Shown: one piece after another, positions 42,181 to 52,938 of the stretch | Layout: every line of letters begins with the position of its first letter | Numbering within the stretch: the first letter of the stretch is position 1 | Origin: Bombardia bombarda | Taxonomy: Eukaryota; Ascomycota; Sordariomycetes; Sordariales; Lasiosphaeriaceae | Length of the DNA: 64,000 nt | Direction: 5' to 3' | Assembly: GCA_030512295.1 (NCBI GenBank) | Contig: JAULSR010000006.1 | Location: 248,001 to 312,000 of the forward strand | Position numbers and translations under genes: made by a program | Notes under the pieces: generated by a model | Databases searched by the model: none | What the model saw: only the letters and a program-made list of their open reading frames with translations | Told to the model about the DNA's origin: nothing

Positions 42181-44662
42181 ATGGTTAGCCTTCTCTCACC
42201 GACCGTTGCTGTATTTATCGTGGACGAAGCTCCTTCGGACGCTAGCAGATTCTCCTTGGACCAACACTTTGTCCAGGCTGGCCTAAACTCAATCGTTAAT
42301 TCTTCCATATCTACAACCGCCATCAACACTCGGAACAGTACTGGTACTATCATTACAAAAGCTGTCGACCGTGAGCAAGGCAATGTTGAACTATCACCCC
42401 TCACCAGCCACTGGAGCGACTCGGACACATCTGAGTCTTTTGAAGACCCCATCAATTACTCTAGTTCTGCCTCAGTGCGGAGAGCAGAGGACCTCGATTC
42501 TCACGGCTTCGTTCCGTCAGAAGAAGCACTTCGGTATGTTTAACAGCATTGCCTTAAACAAAAACAGCCAGGCTTACATACCATCCAGACCTAAAGCTGT
42601 CACAGAGACTCGTCAGCTCCCGGACCTTGTCTCAAAGAAAGCGTGGCGGAGAGAAATCGACGTTGTTGGCCGGTCAGCTCATGCATGCCTTGTTGCTTAA
42701 GTTTTACTTCCAAATCATCGACGGCGTCATTGAAGCTCTGAACATCTTCCATCAAGGATGGACATCTTTTCTTCAATCCCAGGGGGCGGAGGAGAGGACC
42801 GACAGCGCTATTACTCACAGGACAACGATTGGAGGAGATCAAAGGCATCCCAGATCAGTGAACCTGTCCGCCAAGTCCTCCACAATGGAAGGCAGATAGA
42901 TCGGCAGACTTCCCTTCAGTCGATTCAATCTGTTCAATCAGCTCAAACGGTTCAATTGATTGAATCGTTAGACCTGCCTCTTCTCTCGAGAACCAACAAC
43001 AACGAGAATCTGCCTCTAGGTAATAAGCCCACCGGCAGCTCTATCCCGGTACCAGTCCGTCAGGGTATCACGAGATCCCGAACCTTCAATGTTTTCTCAG
43101 GCCTGACTAGCTCCTTTTCACACAGCATTAGTCTCGCCTCAACATCAGCGACTCCATCGAATCCCAAGGCTTTATGTCCTCGGCTCTCAAGACCAGTGAG
43201 GAAGCCGTCACCGGAGCCGCTCACCACAAGCGGCAACAGCAACAACATTGGCCTTAGGGGTAAGGGCAAAAAGAGAGAGCAGCCCACATTGTCAACAGCA
43301 ACGACTTCGCTAGAATCGCTGCCATACCAAGACGTTCCTGGGTGTGTCATCACCCACATGCCGTCGTCGTACTGGGCCGGTCGTTTCATGGCCCTGCACG
43401 ACCGATTTCACAACGAGCTTTTGGACCCACCAAATCTAAGCCTCATCCTCGCTGCGACTTCGAAGAAAACGGAAACACTAGTAGAAAATGATCCATACGT
43501 CACCGCCATGAGCGTCTTTGACAAATCCTCAACGTCGGGCCTCGACGCCTCGCGCCGGGGGGGCATTCCCCGTTCGGCCACTACCGGGGCTATCCTGCAG
43601 ACATCAAGGCCTCCGGTCTTTTCACAGAGCTTAGAACAAATTCCATCAGATGACGAGTCATACTATAACTCGAGCGAGGAAGATATCACATTCACTGCTG
43701 AGCCATCTGCTTCCGGCGCTCAGGCCCCTCCACCATCTCGTCCTGAAGATGCGGCTCCTTCAGGATCTGATCGAGAACTTGAGGTACCTACAGTCTCACA
43801 CCACGAACATGCAGACCATTCAGCATCTAATCGGATGCTTGAGTTCCTCACGATCTCTCATCATAAGCTTGCGACTTCTTCTTCCCCTTGTCGTACTGAT
43901 GCGGCCCCTTTAGCTTCTTGTGATTCCGCTGCTACTTCAGCATCTCGGGGTTCTGTGGACACATCAGCTCTTCGTCATAAATATGCGGCGCTCTCAACTT
44001 TACATGATTCTGCGGCCCTGTCGGCTCATCATGGTTTAGCCGCCACTTCGGCTTCACTTCATGAAAATACGGCCCCTTCAGCTTCTCACGGTTCGGCGGC
44101 CACTTCAGCTTCACGACATAAGTTTATCGTTCCTTCAGCATCTATTGCGCCTGGAAATCCTCCGGCTCGTCTCGTCATGGCAGAGAGGGAAAGTAATAGA
44201 CCCCTATCCATCACCTCGTCCACGCTAGAGTCAAAGCCCGATCTCGACTTTGCTCCGCAAATCCCCCGCCGGTTGGCAATTGCGGGTGCGCTGTCTCTTC
44301 TCAACGATGAGCACCGTTGCCGCCGGGTCCTTCATCACCTGCATGCACTGTGCACCACGGACGAGGCCAGGCGCTCCCTATGGCTGTGGCAGCAGAACTT
44401 CGCACGGACGACAAAACGCCCGAATCTTCTGCCTACGGGCGGAACCATGAGCGAGGCGAAAAGGCACAGCACTCTTGTGAAGCGCATATTGAGCATTGGA
44501 CGGGATCGCATGAGCATACAGGGGCCAGAGTCTGCCACGTCGTTGCCCAACCAACCTGTGCACCAGGAGGTGGCGGAAATCGAGGAGGCCCACCAGAGTA
44601 GGCTGTCACTCATAAGGAGATTGAAGACGGGGCCTAGCAGCAGGAGGAACAGTAGACTATAG
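42181..44662 (+). CDS. Hypothetical Ser/Ala-rich protein with repeat block (787 aa model)
   Basis: Proposed exons are 42181-42533, 42568-42672 and 42757-44662, all in one frame. The first intron (GTATGT...ACAG) is clear. The second uses a weak GTCAGC donor. If it is not spliced, the region splits into a 152-residue protein ending at 42700 and a second frame from ATG 42758, which would leave only 57 bases for a promoter; one gene is therefore preferred. Parts seen: a Gln/Ser run (SLQSIQSVQSAQTVQLIE), a conserved-looking patch (DVPGCVITHMPSSYWAGRFM, then ALHDRFHNELLDPPN), degenerate repeats of the SASHGSAATSAS type (about 43690-44150), and a final helical domain (RRVLHHLHALCTTDEARRSL). The LHDRF/LWLWQQ pattern occurs in uncharacterised fungal proteins. 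No function is assigned. Confidence 0.65.
43820..44140 (+). repeat. Degenerate coding repeats (SASHxSAATSAS type)
   Basis: A 30-45-base unit encoding Ser/Ala/His-rich blocks recurs many times with heavy drift. It is part of the Ser/Ala-rich protein. Confidence 0.6.
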
Positions 44663-45042
44663 TCCTTTTCAGGACTTTTATATAGTTTAAATATAGGTAT
44701 GTACCTTTATGAACTAGTCTTTTAGTAGCTATCAAGAGCTTTAGTCTCTTAATTGCTATCCCGATTGGCAAATGTGTGAGCTCATAAAGAGAAAGATAAA
44801 AGCAAAGACAAAACTGCCACTTTATTCCCCAGCCTAATCCGCCCTGTTTCTAGGTATCAAATAGCCGTCAACTCCCCTTGTAATGCAATAGTAATGTAAA
44901 TAACCTTTACATAATGACGCCTAGTATCGGGACAAGCACCAGATGATGATAACAGTCCCTGTTTTACCAGCCATCCAGCGACCGACCAACCAACCAACCA
45001 ACCCAAAGTCATGCCTCTTCATTATCTTTCTAATTATCCCCA
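44663..45042. other. Convergent intergenic region, no gene seen
   Basis: 3' flanks of the Ser/Ala-rich gene and of Tfb2. A small CAAC repeat lies at about 44987-45003. Confidence 0.5.
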
Positions 45043-46569
45043 TTACTCGACCTTTTTTCTACTCTTCAGATAATCCCTCAACTGCTCGATCTTGCTCACA
45101 AAGAAGTGCTGCTTCCTGTCGTTCTTCCAGTCCAGCACGCCCACCTCCTCGGCATACCCGCACAGGGCTTGGTACTCATCAGTCGAGTCAAAGTCCTTGA
45201 ACAGGAAGCCGCCCGTGCTGCTCATGCGCTCGTTCTCGAGCTGCCAGAGGCGTATCTGATCGACGACGGTGGGCGGCAGGACGGGGCGGCCGGTCGAGGC
45301 GGCGGTGGCGCGCATCTGCTCGTGGGCGTGCGCGGCCAGGTAGCTGATGATCTGGTCGGCCGTGATGCCGTAGCCGATGGCGCGGCGGATCGAGTCGCGC
45401 GTGAGGCGGCCCGTCACCATGTTGGCGAAGCGCATGTTGAGCTGCGTGAAGAGGGCCAGGACGGCGATCTGTAAGGGGGACGAGGTGTAGGCGTACATGC
45501 GGTAGTTTGTCTCGATGATGATGGAGCCCTTGGATCCGGAGATGGAGGAGGCGGAGGCGGTGGCGATGGGTGGTGCGAGGCTGCTGCCGAGGCCGAGGCC
45601 GAGGCTTCCTGTCTCGCCGCCGGGGGCAGAGTTAGGGTCAGAGAAGAGGGGCCGCAGGGAGGAGAAGGAGCTGGTGAGGGTGGTGGCGAGGCGGGTGGGG
45701 AAGTATTGGCGCGTGTCGCGCGATGGTATGTAGATGAGGCCGAAGTCGACGAGGGAGGGCAGCATGTTGCGGCGGGGCTCGGTCAGGGAGTCGGTGTCGT
45801 AGGCGCGGCCGAGTTCCATGGAGGCGAGCATGAAGAGGAAGCAGAGCATGTCGATGCTGTCCATGAGGGAGCCGGCGGTGTGGTCGGCGGCTTCGAGCCA
45901 GAGGAGAAGGAGGGTCCAGACCTGGGCGTTGGCCTCTTGCAGCAGGAAGGCGAAGCCGGCTTGTGTGATGGTGATGCCGCTCTTGATGCCGCGGCTGGGC
46001 TCGACTAGACGTCCGGCGAGCAGCAGGTCTTTTACGCTCGTCTTGGGGCCCGTGTTGGATCCGCCGCCGCCGCCGCCGTCTCCGTGCAGGGCGACGCTGC
46101 TGACAACGTAGTGTAAAATGTCCTCCCACTTTCTTCGGGCGTAGCGATCGAGGTAGGGGATGTCGATGGATGAGTCGACGGGCAGGTTGCTCGGGACGCC
46201 CCAGCTGTTGTGGGTGCCGCCGCCTTCGAGGGCGAGGCGCATGCTGTTTTTGAAGTTTGTGGTGAGCTGCACCTCCTGCGGCTTGTCCTTGCTCGGGGGG
46301 GTGATCTGGACAATGTGCAGGGAACGCAGGATGGACAGGGCGCGGTCGCGCGCCATCTTGCCATCTTCCCTGACCCAGATGTCGAGCTGGGAGAGCAGGA
46401 GGGCATCGGGCATGTAGAGGAGGGCCTGGACAAAGTACTTTGCGAGGGGGGGCAGCTCGCGGCGGAAGATGGCGAATGCGGTCGAGGGCTGCTGGTAGAG
46501 CTTGCGGAATGTAGTGCCCGGCAGCTTCTCGAGATAGTCCGAGAGCTGGTAGGACTGCGTGCTGGCCAT
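45043..46569 (-). CDS. tfb2: TFIIH core subunit Tfb2 (p52)
   Basis: One exon, 508 residues, within the usual range for Tfb2. It anchors and stimulates the XPB/Ssl2 translocase in TFIIH, the nuclear complex for transcription initiation and nucleotide excision repair. Hallmarks are YLEKLPGTTFRKLYQQPSTA at residues 12-31, FVQALLYMPDALLLSQLDIW, LSILRSLHI, QLTTNFKNSMRLALEGG, the central GFAFLLQEANAQVWTLLLLW and LCFLFMLASMELGRAYDTDS. The C-terminal dimerisation part has IIIETNYRMYAYTSSPLQIA, RLTRDSIRRAIGYGITADQI and the end VLDWKNDRKQHFFVSKIEQL. A fungal Gly/Ser-rich insert lies at about 160-170 and again near 330-350. No introns. Confidence 0.95.
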   Translation of the reverse strand: MASTQSYQLSDYLEKLPGTTFRKLYQQPSTAFAIFRRELPPLAKYFVQALLYMPDALLLSQLDIWVREDGKMARDRALSILRSLHIVQITPPSKDKPQEVQLTTNFKNSMRLALEGGGTHNSWGVPSNLPVDSSIDIPYLDRYARRKWEDILHYVVSSVALHGDGGGGGGSNTGPKTSVKDLLLAGRLVEPSRGIKSGITITQAGFAFLLQEANAQVWTLLLLWLEAADHTAGSLMDSIDMLCFLFMLASMELGRAYDTDSLTEPRRNMLPSLVDFGLIYIPSRDTRQYFPTRLATTLTSSFSSLRPLFSDPNSAPGGETGSLGLGLGSSLAPPIATASASSISGSKGSIIIETNYRMYAYTSSPLQIAVLALFTQLNMRFANMVTGRLTRDSIRRAIGYGITADQIISYLAAHAHEQMRATAASTGRPVLPPTVVDQIRLWQLENERMSSTGGFLFKDFDSTDEYQALCGYAEEVGVLDWKNDRKQHFFVSKIEQLRDYLKSRKKVE

Positions 46570-47464
46570 GGTCTCTCAGTGTGCTGCTGCTGTGTGTTGG
46601 ACCATCCCAAATAGCCCGTCTGGCGGCCTAGATTCTGGAATGGGGTTGGTGGTTTTTTGGGAAGCCTTTGATGCTCTCGGCAAGTTGTCGGCCGACAAAG
46701 CACTTGGAATAGGTTCCAGGTTCCAGCAAGCTACAGTGGGCCTGTACCTACCGGCCTCTAGTGTTAGCTGGGTACTGGGGCCCGCGACGACGCTAGCTCC
46801 CGCAGCCCGTCTCCCAGGGTGGGTGGGGTATGTATACGTACCTAGGTAGGTAAGGTAGGTAAGGTAGGTACCTTATACTGGTACGTACACAGTACTGAAT
46901 TTGTCGGGACTGAAGGTCACGTGGGGTGGTTTTCCGTCGCGCCAGCTCAAACAGCGTCAAAACCACAAATTTGAACTTCCAGCACCGACCTACCTACACA
47001 GCGCTGGCAGTAGCCATACGGAGGCAAAATAGACCCGCAAACATGCGTGCACACATGGCGTTGTCCCGGAATAATCCGTGTGGCATCTTCACAGCTACGG
47101 ACATGCCCCTGCCCAGACCTGCTATACTTAAGAAGATTGTGCCCAGACGTTGTTTATCCAGATCTCTGATGAAGCCCATGCCAAAACCTACAGACAAATC
47201 CATGCCCAAACCTACAGACAAACCCATGCCCAGATTTGGCCAGTCCCCAGCCTCTGAACCTGAAAGGCTGATTTACCAGCGTCCGGGTTATGCTGCACTG
47301 GGCAAACGCGATCTCGATGGCCGTTCAAGGCGACTGGAACATGGAACAACCCGTTTTGTCAACTCTGTAGGATTCCTCATTCCGACCATCCATGCCGACA
47401 CTTCATTACCGGCAGCTAATCCCCCTTTTTTCTCGTCCCATACAAATAGGTTGTCGACTCATTC
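46570..47464. other. Divergent intergenic region with GGTA motif cluster
   Basis: Shared promoter of Tfb2 and the thioesterase gene. A dense GTACCTAGGTAGGTAAGGTAGG-like block sits at 46829-46890. A 203-residue open frame (46926-47537) crosses the thioesterase start; its MPKPTDK repeat is not family-like and I treat it as chance. Confidence 0.45.
46829..46890. repeat. GGTA/TACC motif cluster
   Basis: About ten GGTA or TACC tetramers within 60 bases, in the promoter region between Tfb2 and the thioesterase. Confidence 0.75.
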
Positions 47465-48883
47465 ATGTCCGATTCTGGCCTTGAACCACAGTTCGTGCGG
47501 TGCCCTCCCCCACCATCCACATCTTCATTGTTGCTGACTATATCCTCGATGTAGCCTCTTTAATCGTGGCGCAGTGCGTATTTTGACATGTAGCCCGCAA
47601 CAGTTATCAATGGGACAGGGACTAATGCTCTCAAGTTCCGACTCACGGATGCCATACCTGGAGTAGTCCAATTCTCGCTGCAGATTTCAGCGCGCCACAC
47701 GGTCTGTCCGCCTACTACTCCCCTCGTCGCACGTAACTGATAGCATGCTCCAGAATCGCCTGGGAATCCTCCATGGCGGCATACTTGCCTCCTTGGTCGA
47801 CTTTGGAGGCTCGCTGGCTGTCGCCTCTGAGGGACTGTTTGCTACTGGCGTCAGCACAGACTTGAATGTCACCTACTTGAGATCCGGGGGAAAACCCTCC
47901 GCGAATCTCAGGGGGACCGCCTATTGTGACAAGTGTAAGCATGGGGCTATGAACTGAGCCTACTCAATCCTCACAACTCATGGCACATGTCCAAGCTGAC
48001 AGAGGTTCGACCCACACCAACGAACAGTGGGCAAGACCCTTGCCTTCACCCGGGTCGAATTCCACGATAGCGAAGGAAACATGGTCGCCAGAGGCAGCCA
48101 TACCAAGTGAGCCTCAACCGCCCACTCTCTTCTTCCCACCACAGACCTAACCCTCGCAGACACATTGAGCAAGCTCTGTCGAGCAAAGTCCCTGATTATC
48201 GACACAGCCCGTCCAAAAAGCTACCTTCTAAGGTGGAGAAGCTGAGTGCGCTTTTGACAGCATTATACGACTTGCAGAAAAAAACACACCTTGAGGAGCG
48301 GGACCTGCACAAGTACCATTCTCAAGTAGTGACCAAGTACGCGGCCGAGCTATGGCACCTCAAGGCCTTCATGAAAGCAGATGAATCGGCTCATCTAGAC
48401 AAGGAAACTATTCGCCTGACGGCTGCCGCTGCTGTAAATTCGGCCAATGAGTTGGAGGGGAGCTATAAGTCGTTGTGTACTTGGGAAAGCAAAGCAGCGC
48501 AAGCAACCAAGCAGCTCGAGGCGGATATTGCGGAGGAACTCGAGAGGGAGGCTACCGGCAGGTCCAAGGGACTCCAAGAGCAGTCCAAAGCCCAGGGACA
48601 GACCAAAGCCCCAGAAGAAATCGCCAGGCTCAGGCACGAGACGGCACCCGATGTAGCACAAACCGATGATGCCAGTATTGGCCAGGAACAACCCGAAGCT
48701 CATGAACAGCCCGAGGTTCAGGAACAACCCGAAGTACAGGAACAGCCCAAAGCTCAAGAAGGGTTTAAAGCGCAGGAACAGCCCGAAGCGCACGAACAGC
48801 CCGAAGCGCAGGAACAACCCGAAGCTCATGAACAGCCCGAGGTTCAGGAACACGCCACAAAGGAGCCGGAAGCAGATAAGTGA
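47465..48883 (+). CDS. Hotdog-fold thioesterase (PaaI/ACOT13-like) fused to a coiled-coil/repeat tail
   Basis: Proposed exons are 47465-47494, 47594-47701, 47754-47934, 48028-48106 and 48160-48883, giving 373 residues in one frame. The hotdog domain (residues ~15-130) has FRLTDAIPGVVQFSLQIS, HTNRLGILHGGILASLVDFG (HGG helix), GSLAVASEGLFATGVSTDLN and VTYL, then GKTLAFTRVEF and ARGSHTK. Such enzymes hydrolyse acyl-CoA thioesters. After GSHTK the frame continues HIEQAL, as in homologues. Instead of stopping it then enters a coiled coil (VEKLSALLTALYDLQKKTHL, ANELEGSYKSLCTWESKAAQ) and ~12 EQPEA/EQPEV pentapeptides. The last exon has no ATG of its own near its start, which supports the fusion. The first two small exons are the least certain. 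An alternative acceptor 15 bases earlier (48145) keeps frame. Confidence 0.65.
48683..48860 (+). repeat. 15-bp coding tandem repeat (EQPEx pentapeptides)
   Basis: About a dozen 15-base units close to GAACAGCCCGAAGCT encode EQPEA, EQPEV or EQPKA blocks at the C-terminus of the thioesterase fusion. Copies differ by third-position changes and by H/Q/V swaps. Confidence 0.85.
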
Positions 48884-49396
48884 TGTGGAACTGCGGTATA
48901 CGAGCTCCCTTTGTACCTGACCATCAGTACATTGAACTCATGATTAGGCGCCCCCTCGCCCATGGTACAGCTTTAGGCAGTACCTAGGTAGGCCAAGTCG
49001 AGGGCGGTTGCCCTGTGGATAGTTATTTAATAGTATTACTGTAGCATACCAAGACACACTGTTCAAATTGTTTCCAGCGTGTCTGCATTAGGTAGATTAT
49101 TACTATGTATGGCTTTAGTTACTCTGAACTATATATCCCAAGATTTTGGAGACGGCCAGCAAGCATTGTCTTTTCGTCTGTGAGCCGGAAGCCGCCAGCT
49201 GCAACAACAGCTGCAAGCTGCAAGCCCCCAAGACATCAACCATGCAGCTCAGGACTACCACTACCACTACCTAATCCTGATAAAGCCAAGAAAGATTACC
49301 TGTCTGCCAACCCATGTCTCATGGACCCCTCAGAAACCCCCCCCCTGCTTCGCATCTCTCCGCCACTGCCGTCGTGCCGCAGAAGGCGGGCGGCCT
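48884..49396. other. Convergent intergenic region, no gene seen
   Basis: 3' flanks of the thioesterase fusion and of the eqolisin. One GTACCTAGGTAGG element lies near 48981. Confidence 0.5.
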
Positions 49397-50215
49397 TTAT
49401 ACATACGAGCACCCAACAGACGAGGACCCCGAAGTCGAGCAAGACGTCAGGACGGTGCTGCTCTGCTGGATATCGATAATCGTCGCGCCCGACACGCCCA
49501 CGGTGCCCGACGAGGTCGAGACCGAGGCGCCCGTGAAGGTGACAGTCCCAAAGTTGGCAAACGGCACGAGCGCGCCGTTGCTCTCAAAGTCCTCGACGAT
49601 CCACTCGGCGTTGGTCTCGCACAGCTTGTTGGTCTCGCTGCTGAACGAGTGCGTGACCGTCTTGCCCTTGGTCACGTTCTTGATGGTGACGGAGCCGGCG
49701 CTGGTCGAGGTGGCGGTGGCCGTCATGGTGATGGTGTCGCCGGCGCTGATGGAGAAGCCCGAGAAGGTGTAGGCGTAGTCGGGGTACCACTCGTACCAGG
49801 CGTCGAAGCTGACGGTGCTGCCCTTGACGTAGAAGTCGACGCCCGTCTGCAGGATAGCCGTATCGCACGTGTCGCCGTCGATGCCGACCCAGGCCGACGC
49901 GGCGTACTGCTTGGACGAGCTGCCGCCGCTGGGCACCTTGGGCGTCGGCACCACGATGGAGCCAGTGACGCTCTTGTAGCCCGAGCCGATCAGGACGGCG
50001 CCGGCCCAGTTGGAGCTGTACTCGACGTTGGAGTTGTTGGTGAGCCCCTCGATGCTCACGTCCGAGGCGGGGACGGGCTTCTTGAGCCCGCTGCGGCGGA
50101 CGTTCTGGCGAGGCGCGCGCGGTACCAGTGTGACGCCCTCGGGAAGGTCCGTGGGGAGGGCGAGGGCGGTGCTGGCACCGAGGATAGCGGCGCTCAGGAT
50201 GGCGGTGAACTTCAT
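49397..50215 (-). CDS. Eqolisin (peptidase family G1), secreted glutamic protease
   Basis: Single exon, 272 residues. It opens with a signal peptide (MKFTAILSAAILGASTALA, cleavage about residue 19) and a basic propeptide (APRQNVRRSGLKKPV). The mature enzyme starts near VEYSSNWAGAVL. Eqolisins are acid endopeptidases of filamentous fungi using a Gln-Glu dyad. The likely residues are Gln123 in DTAILQTGVDF and Glu204 in TNAEWIVEDFE; their spacing (81) is close to that in scytalidoglutamic peptidase (83). ASAWVGIDGDTC, WYEWYPDYAY and the C-terminal PFANFGTVTFTGA are further family landmarks. Expected to be secreted and active at low pH. A TATA box lies upstream, as often in highly expressed secreted-enzyme genes. 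Confidence 0.95.
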   Translation of the reverse strand: MKFTAILSAAILGASTALALPTDLPEGVTLVPRAPRQNVRRSGLKKPVPASDVSIEGLTNNSNVEYSSNWAGAVLIGSGYKSVTGSIVVPTPKVPSGGSSSKQYAASAWVGIDGDTCDTAILQTGVDFYVKGSTVSFDAWYEWYPDYAYTFSGFSISAGDTITMTATATSTSAGSVTIKNVTKGKTVTHSFSSETNKLCETNAEWIVEDFESNGALVPFANFGTVTFTGASVSTSSGTVGVSGATIIDIQQSSTVLTSCSTSGSSSVGCSYV

Positions 50216-50356
50216 CTTGGAGGATTGGGAGGGCGGTTACTGGCTGGGCTGGCTGGAAGTGTTGGTCGAGGGCGGCTAGCTCGGTGAGCAACTTCGAGCT
50301 GTGACTGCGATCTTGTCCTTGATGATATTGGCTGACATAGGGGGATAGCGAGCAGT

Positions 50357-50363
50357 CTTTATA
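50357..50363 (-). promoter_or_regulatory. TATA box of the eqolisin gene
   Basis: The reverse strand reads CTATAAAG about 145 bases upstream of the eqolisin ATG. Confidence 0.5.
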
Positions 50364-50432
50364 GTCAAAAGATCGACTCTTAGTCCCCCGTCGTGATGAG
50401 CTCAACTTCCGAACCTCATCTCGAGCTATGCT

Positions 50433-50532
50433 GCCAAGAGCAGGTGCTATTGGTAGGCAAGGAGCCTTGCCGACATCTGGGACGACAATAACATCCATCG
50501 CATATTGGGTGGTCATCGTCATCTGGCTTGGC
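50433..50532. promoter_or_regulatory. Two PacC-type sites (GCCAAG)
   Basis: GCCAAG occurs at 50433-50438 (+) and at 50527-50532 (reverse), upstream of the acid protease. PacC is the ambient-pH regulator and binds GCCARG. The motif is short and common, so this is only suggestive. Confidence 0.25.
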
Positions 50533-52938
50533 CACCTTCCCGTTTCTCTCTTGCTGCCGCTTACGAGCCGCCATGCATGATTCTTGATCAATAGCGGTCT
50601 ATACGCGATAACTGAGCACAGAGCTGTGCGGTATCACGAGATAAGGGCGGCCTTCGCGAAGTCGGAAGAGATGGTGTTCAGGCACAAGACTCAGATAACA
50701 ACACATAAGCTTCCCCATACGACTCTTGAGTGACGCTAATCTTGGCCTAAAAGAGGAGGACCGCCGCGTCTTTGGCCCAGCTCATAGGCGGGTTAAAGTT
50801 TATGGTTGTGCTCAAGATGAGGCATAGAGGAAGGCTGCAGGGCCGGACTGAGGAGGGTGAACGCAGGCTTAGCCTTTCCGGAAGGTTGCATTGTGTTTTC
50901 GGCTCGCGCGCGATGCGGGTGGTGTGGACATCAAGTCCCAAGGTCTGAAGCCAACGCCATAGCGGCCCATATGGGGAGGCGACTCAGGAAGCTTGGTGGC
51001 TTTGGAGAAGCCCGCCAAGGAAAATGACGCGAATCCGATGGCACGATGCCAGTTGTCTGCAGCCAAGAGAAGCCTGTGGGAGAGAGCTGGTGTGTGTCGG
51101 GAAGAGGTGGCGGGGAGTTGGTCGTCCGCGGGGTGCTTTCAGCAGCTTCAGGGTGGCATTGTCCTGGGGTCAGGGCATGTCGACTGTCGGTTCAAGCTTT
51201 GTGGATGAACGCCAAGCACGGCAGACAGGTCTTGGCCGCTGGGCTGCCGCTCTTGGCCTCTGGGGGATCCAGGAACCATTCAACAATTGTGCTGCAGTCG
51301 GGACGTTGTGATAACATGGAGTTGAAGAAGGCCAAAGAGCCTCATCTCGATGTCCTTGAAGATCCGAATACCTGGGTCTCTCTTCCGGATCGAACTCTTT
51401 TGGCTAAATAAGCTGCCATGACGATGATGGATGACGGCAAGACGGGAGTGCCTGAGACTCGATACTGGACAGTGGAGCTGGAGCTCTGTGAGCGAGACTC
51501 GGATCGGGTCTCACTGGGAAGTACCGCTCCATAACCCGTCTATCCCCGTCCTCGCCACATGTGATTGCGCGGGGATTGTAAGATGATCGTCGCGTCTTAT
51601 CTCGACCTCTCAGCAGGTCGCAGCATCTTAGCAAACATGGAATATATGACCAGCATTAGTTGCCAACGGGGAGTGGGCGAGGCGGCAAGGAAACCGGTCG
51701 CGGCGATTTGTGGATGTCGAACATCGTCTCGTTATTGGAGATCTGAGTATTGGTTGGCAACATTTTCTTCCCTGTCGCTTGCCCGATGGGGAAGGTGACG
51801 GAAGACCTCAGATGTCAAGGTCCACCTTTGGCCCATCGGGTGCAGTCGGTCCGACCAGGAGAAGACAACAGAACCAAGATCATTGTCTTGAGATATATCC
51901 TGTCCATTTGTCGGCGACTTTGAGAAGAGATGGTTAATAAATGTGAGGAGCTGGCCCTACTGGTTTCAGGGAGCAATGAGATAGATGCTGTGAAATTGGA
52001 AATGAAGATGGAAGCAGTCAGACTAACAGCAGCAGCCACAAGTAACCTGCAGTGGATGATGATGGATGGATGGCAGTTGCTGGCGAGTCCCCTGTCCTCA
52101 ATTGGCTCGCGGGTGTGACTTCCTTCGTACCTTCCATACCCCAGCACACCAAACTCCCGTTCATCTTAGGTTGGTCCTTCCTTCCCCACGTCCCGAACAA
52201 GCCGCCCTCAGCGCAGCCGCACAGACCTTGACTCAGATCTAATCTCGCTGCGCGTTGAAGACTAGTCCTAAACCATGCCGTCGACCCGATGCCTCTTCAA
52301 CTCTTCAACATCCCGCGTCAATTGATCATGCCATGTCGTGGGGACATTGGAACCCTACTCGCAGCAAAGCCTGTTCTGCGGTGTTCTGACCACACACACC
52401 CTACCTCGAGCCTACCTGGTATGTAGCCATCATTCATGATCGGTGCGATGCCTTTTTTCTGATGGGGACCGCCGTTTTCCGTTCTTTGAAGAGAGTTATG
52501 CGACTGCCTGCCCAGGTGATGTATGGATGGTGTCACAAATTCTCGCCAAAACCTCACCTTGCACGGCGCGTGGCGCCCCCATCATAACTGTCCGCTTCCT
52601 CCCACCATCCTCCCGACCTTCTTCTTCCAGTCTTTCACCACGGCTTCTATCGGAATCAAGACGCGGAACCACCCGGGATCAGCAGCACAGGGGATGCTAT
52701 TCGATCAAGCAAGCTGCTTGGTGTCCTTGCTTCGATACAACGTTGATTATTCGCGAGAGCAATGATACATGATGTGATTCCCATCCTACTCCTCATATCC
52801 AGAGAGAGGAAATACTAAACAGACAAGGCGTTAAAAACATTCATCACGGCGCCGCGAGCTAGTCTCGAGCCCTTTCTTTAGCAGACATCATCCTTCAGCC
52901 CGCGTACGCGTCTCGCTTCCACCTCCCAAAACGGCACC
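50533..52938. other. Long intergenic region, no gene seen
   Basis: 2.4 kb between the eqolisin promoter and the 3' end of the amine oxidase. Many short open frames on both strands lack protein-like sequence. I see no repeats or RNA genes. Confidence 0.45.

Noticed and set aside
46926..47537. 203-residue forward open frame with MPKPTDK repeats
   Set aside because: It overlaps the better-supported thioesterase first exon, has no family resemblance and odd composition. Taken as chance.
49584..50591. 335-residue reverse open frame
   Set aside because: Shifted frame over the eqolisin gene, Arg/Gln/His-rich, no signal peptide; a shadow.
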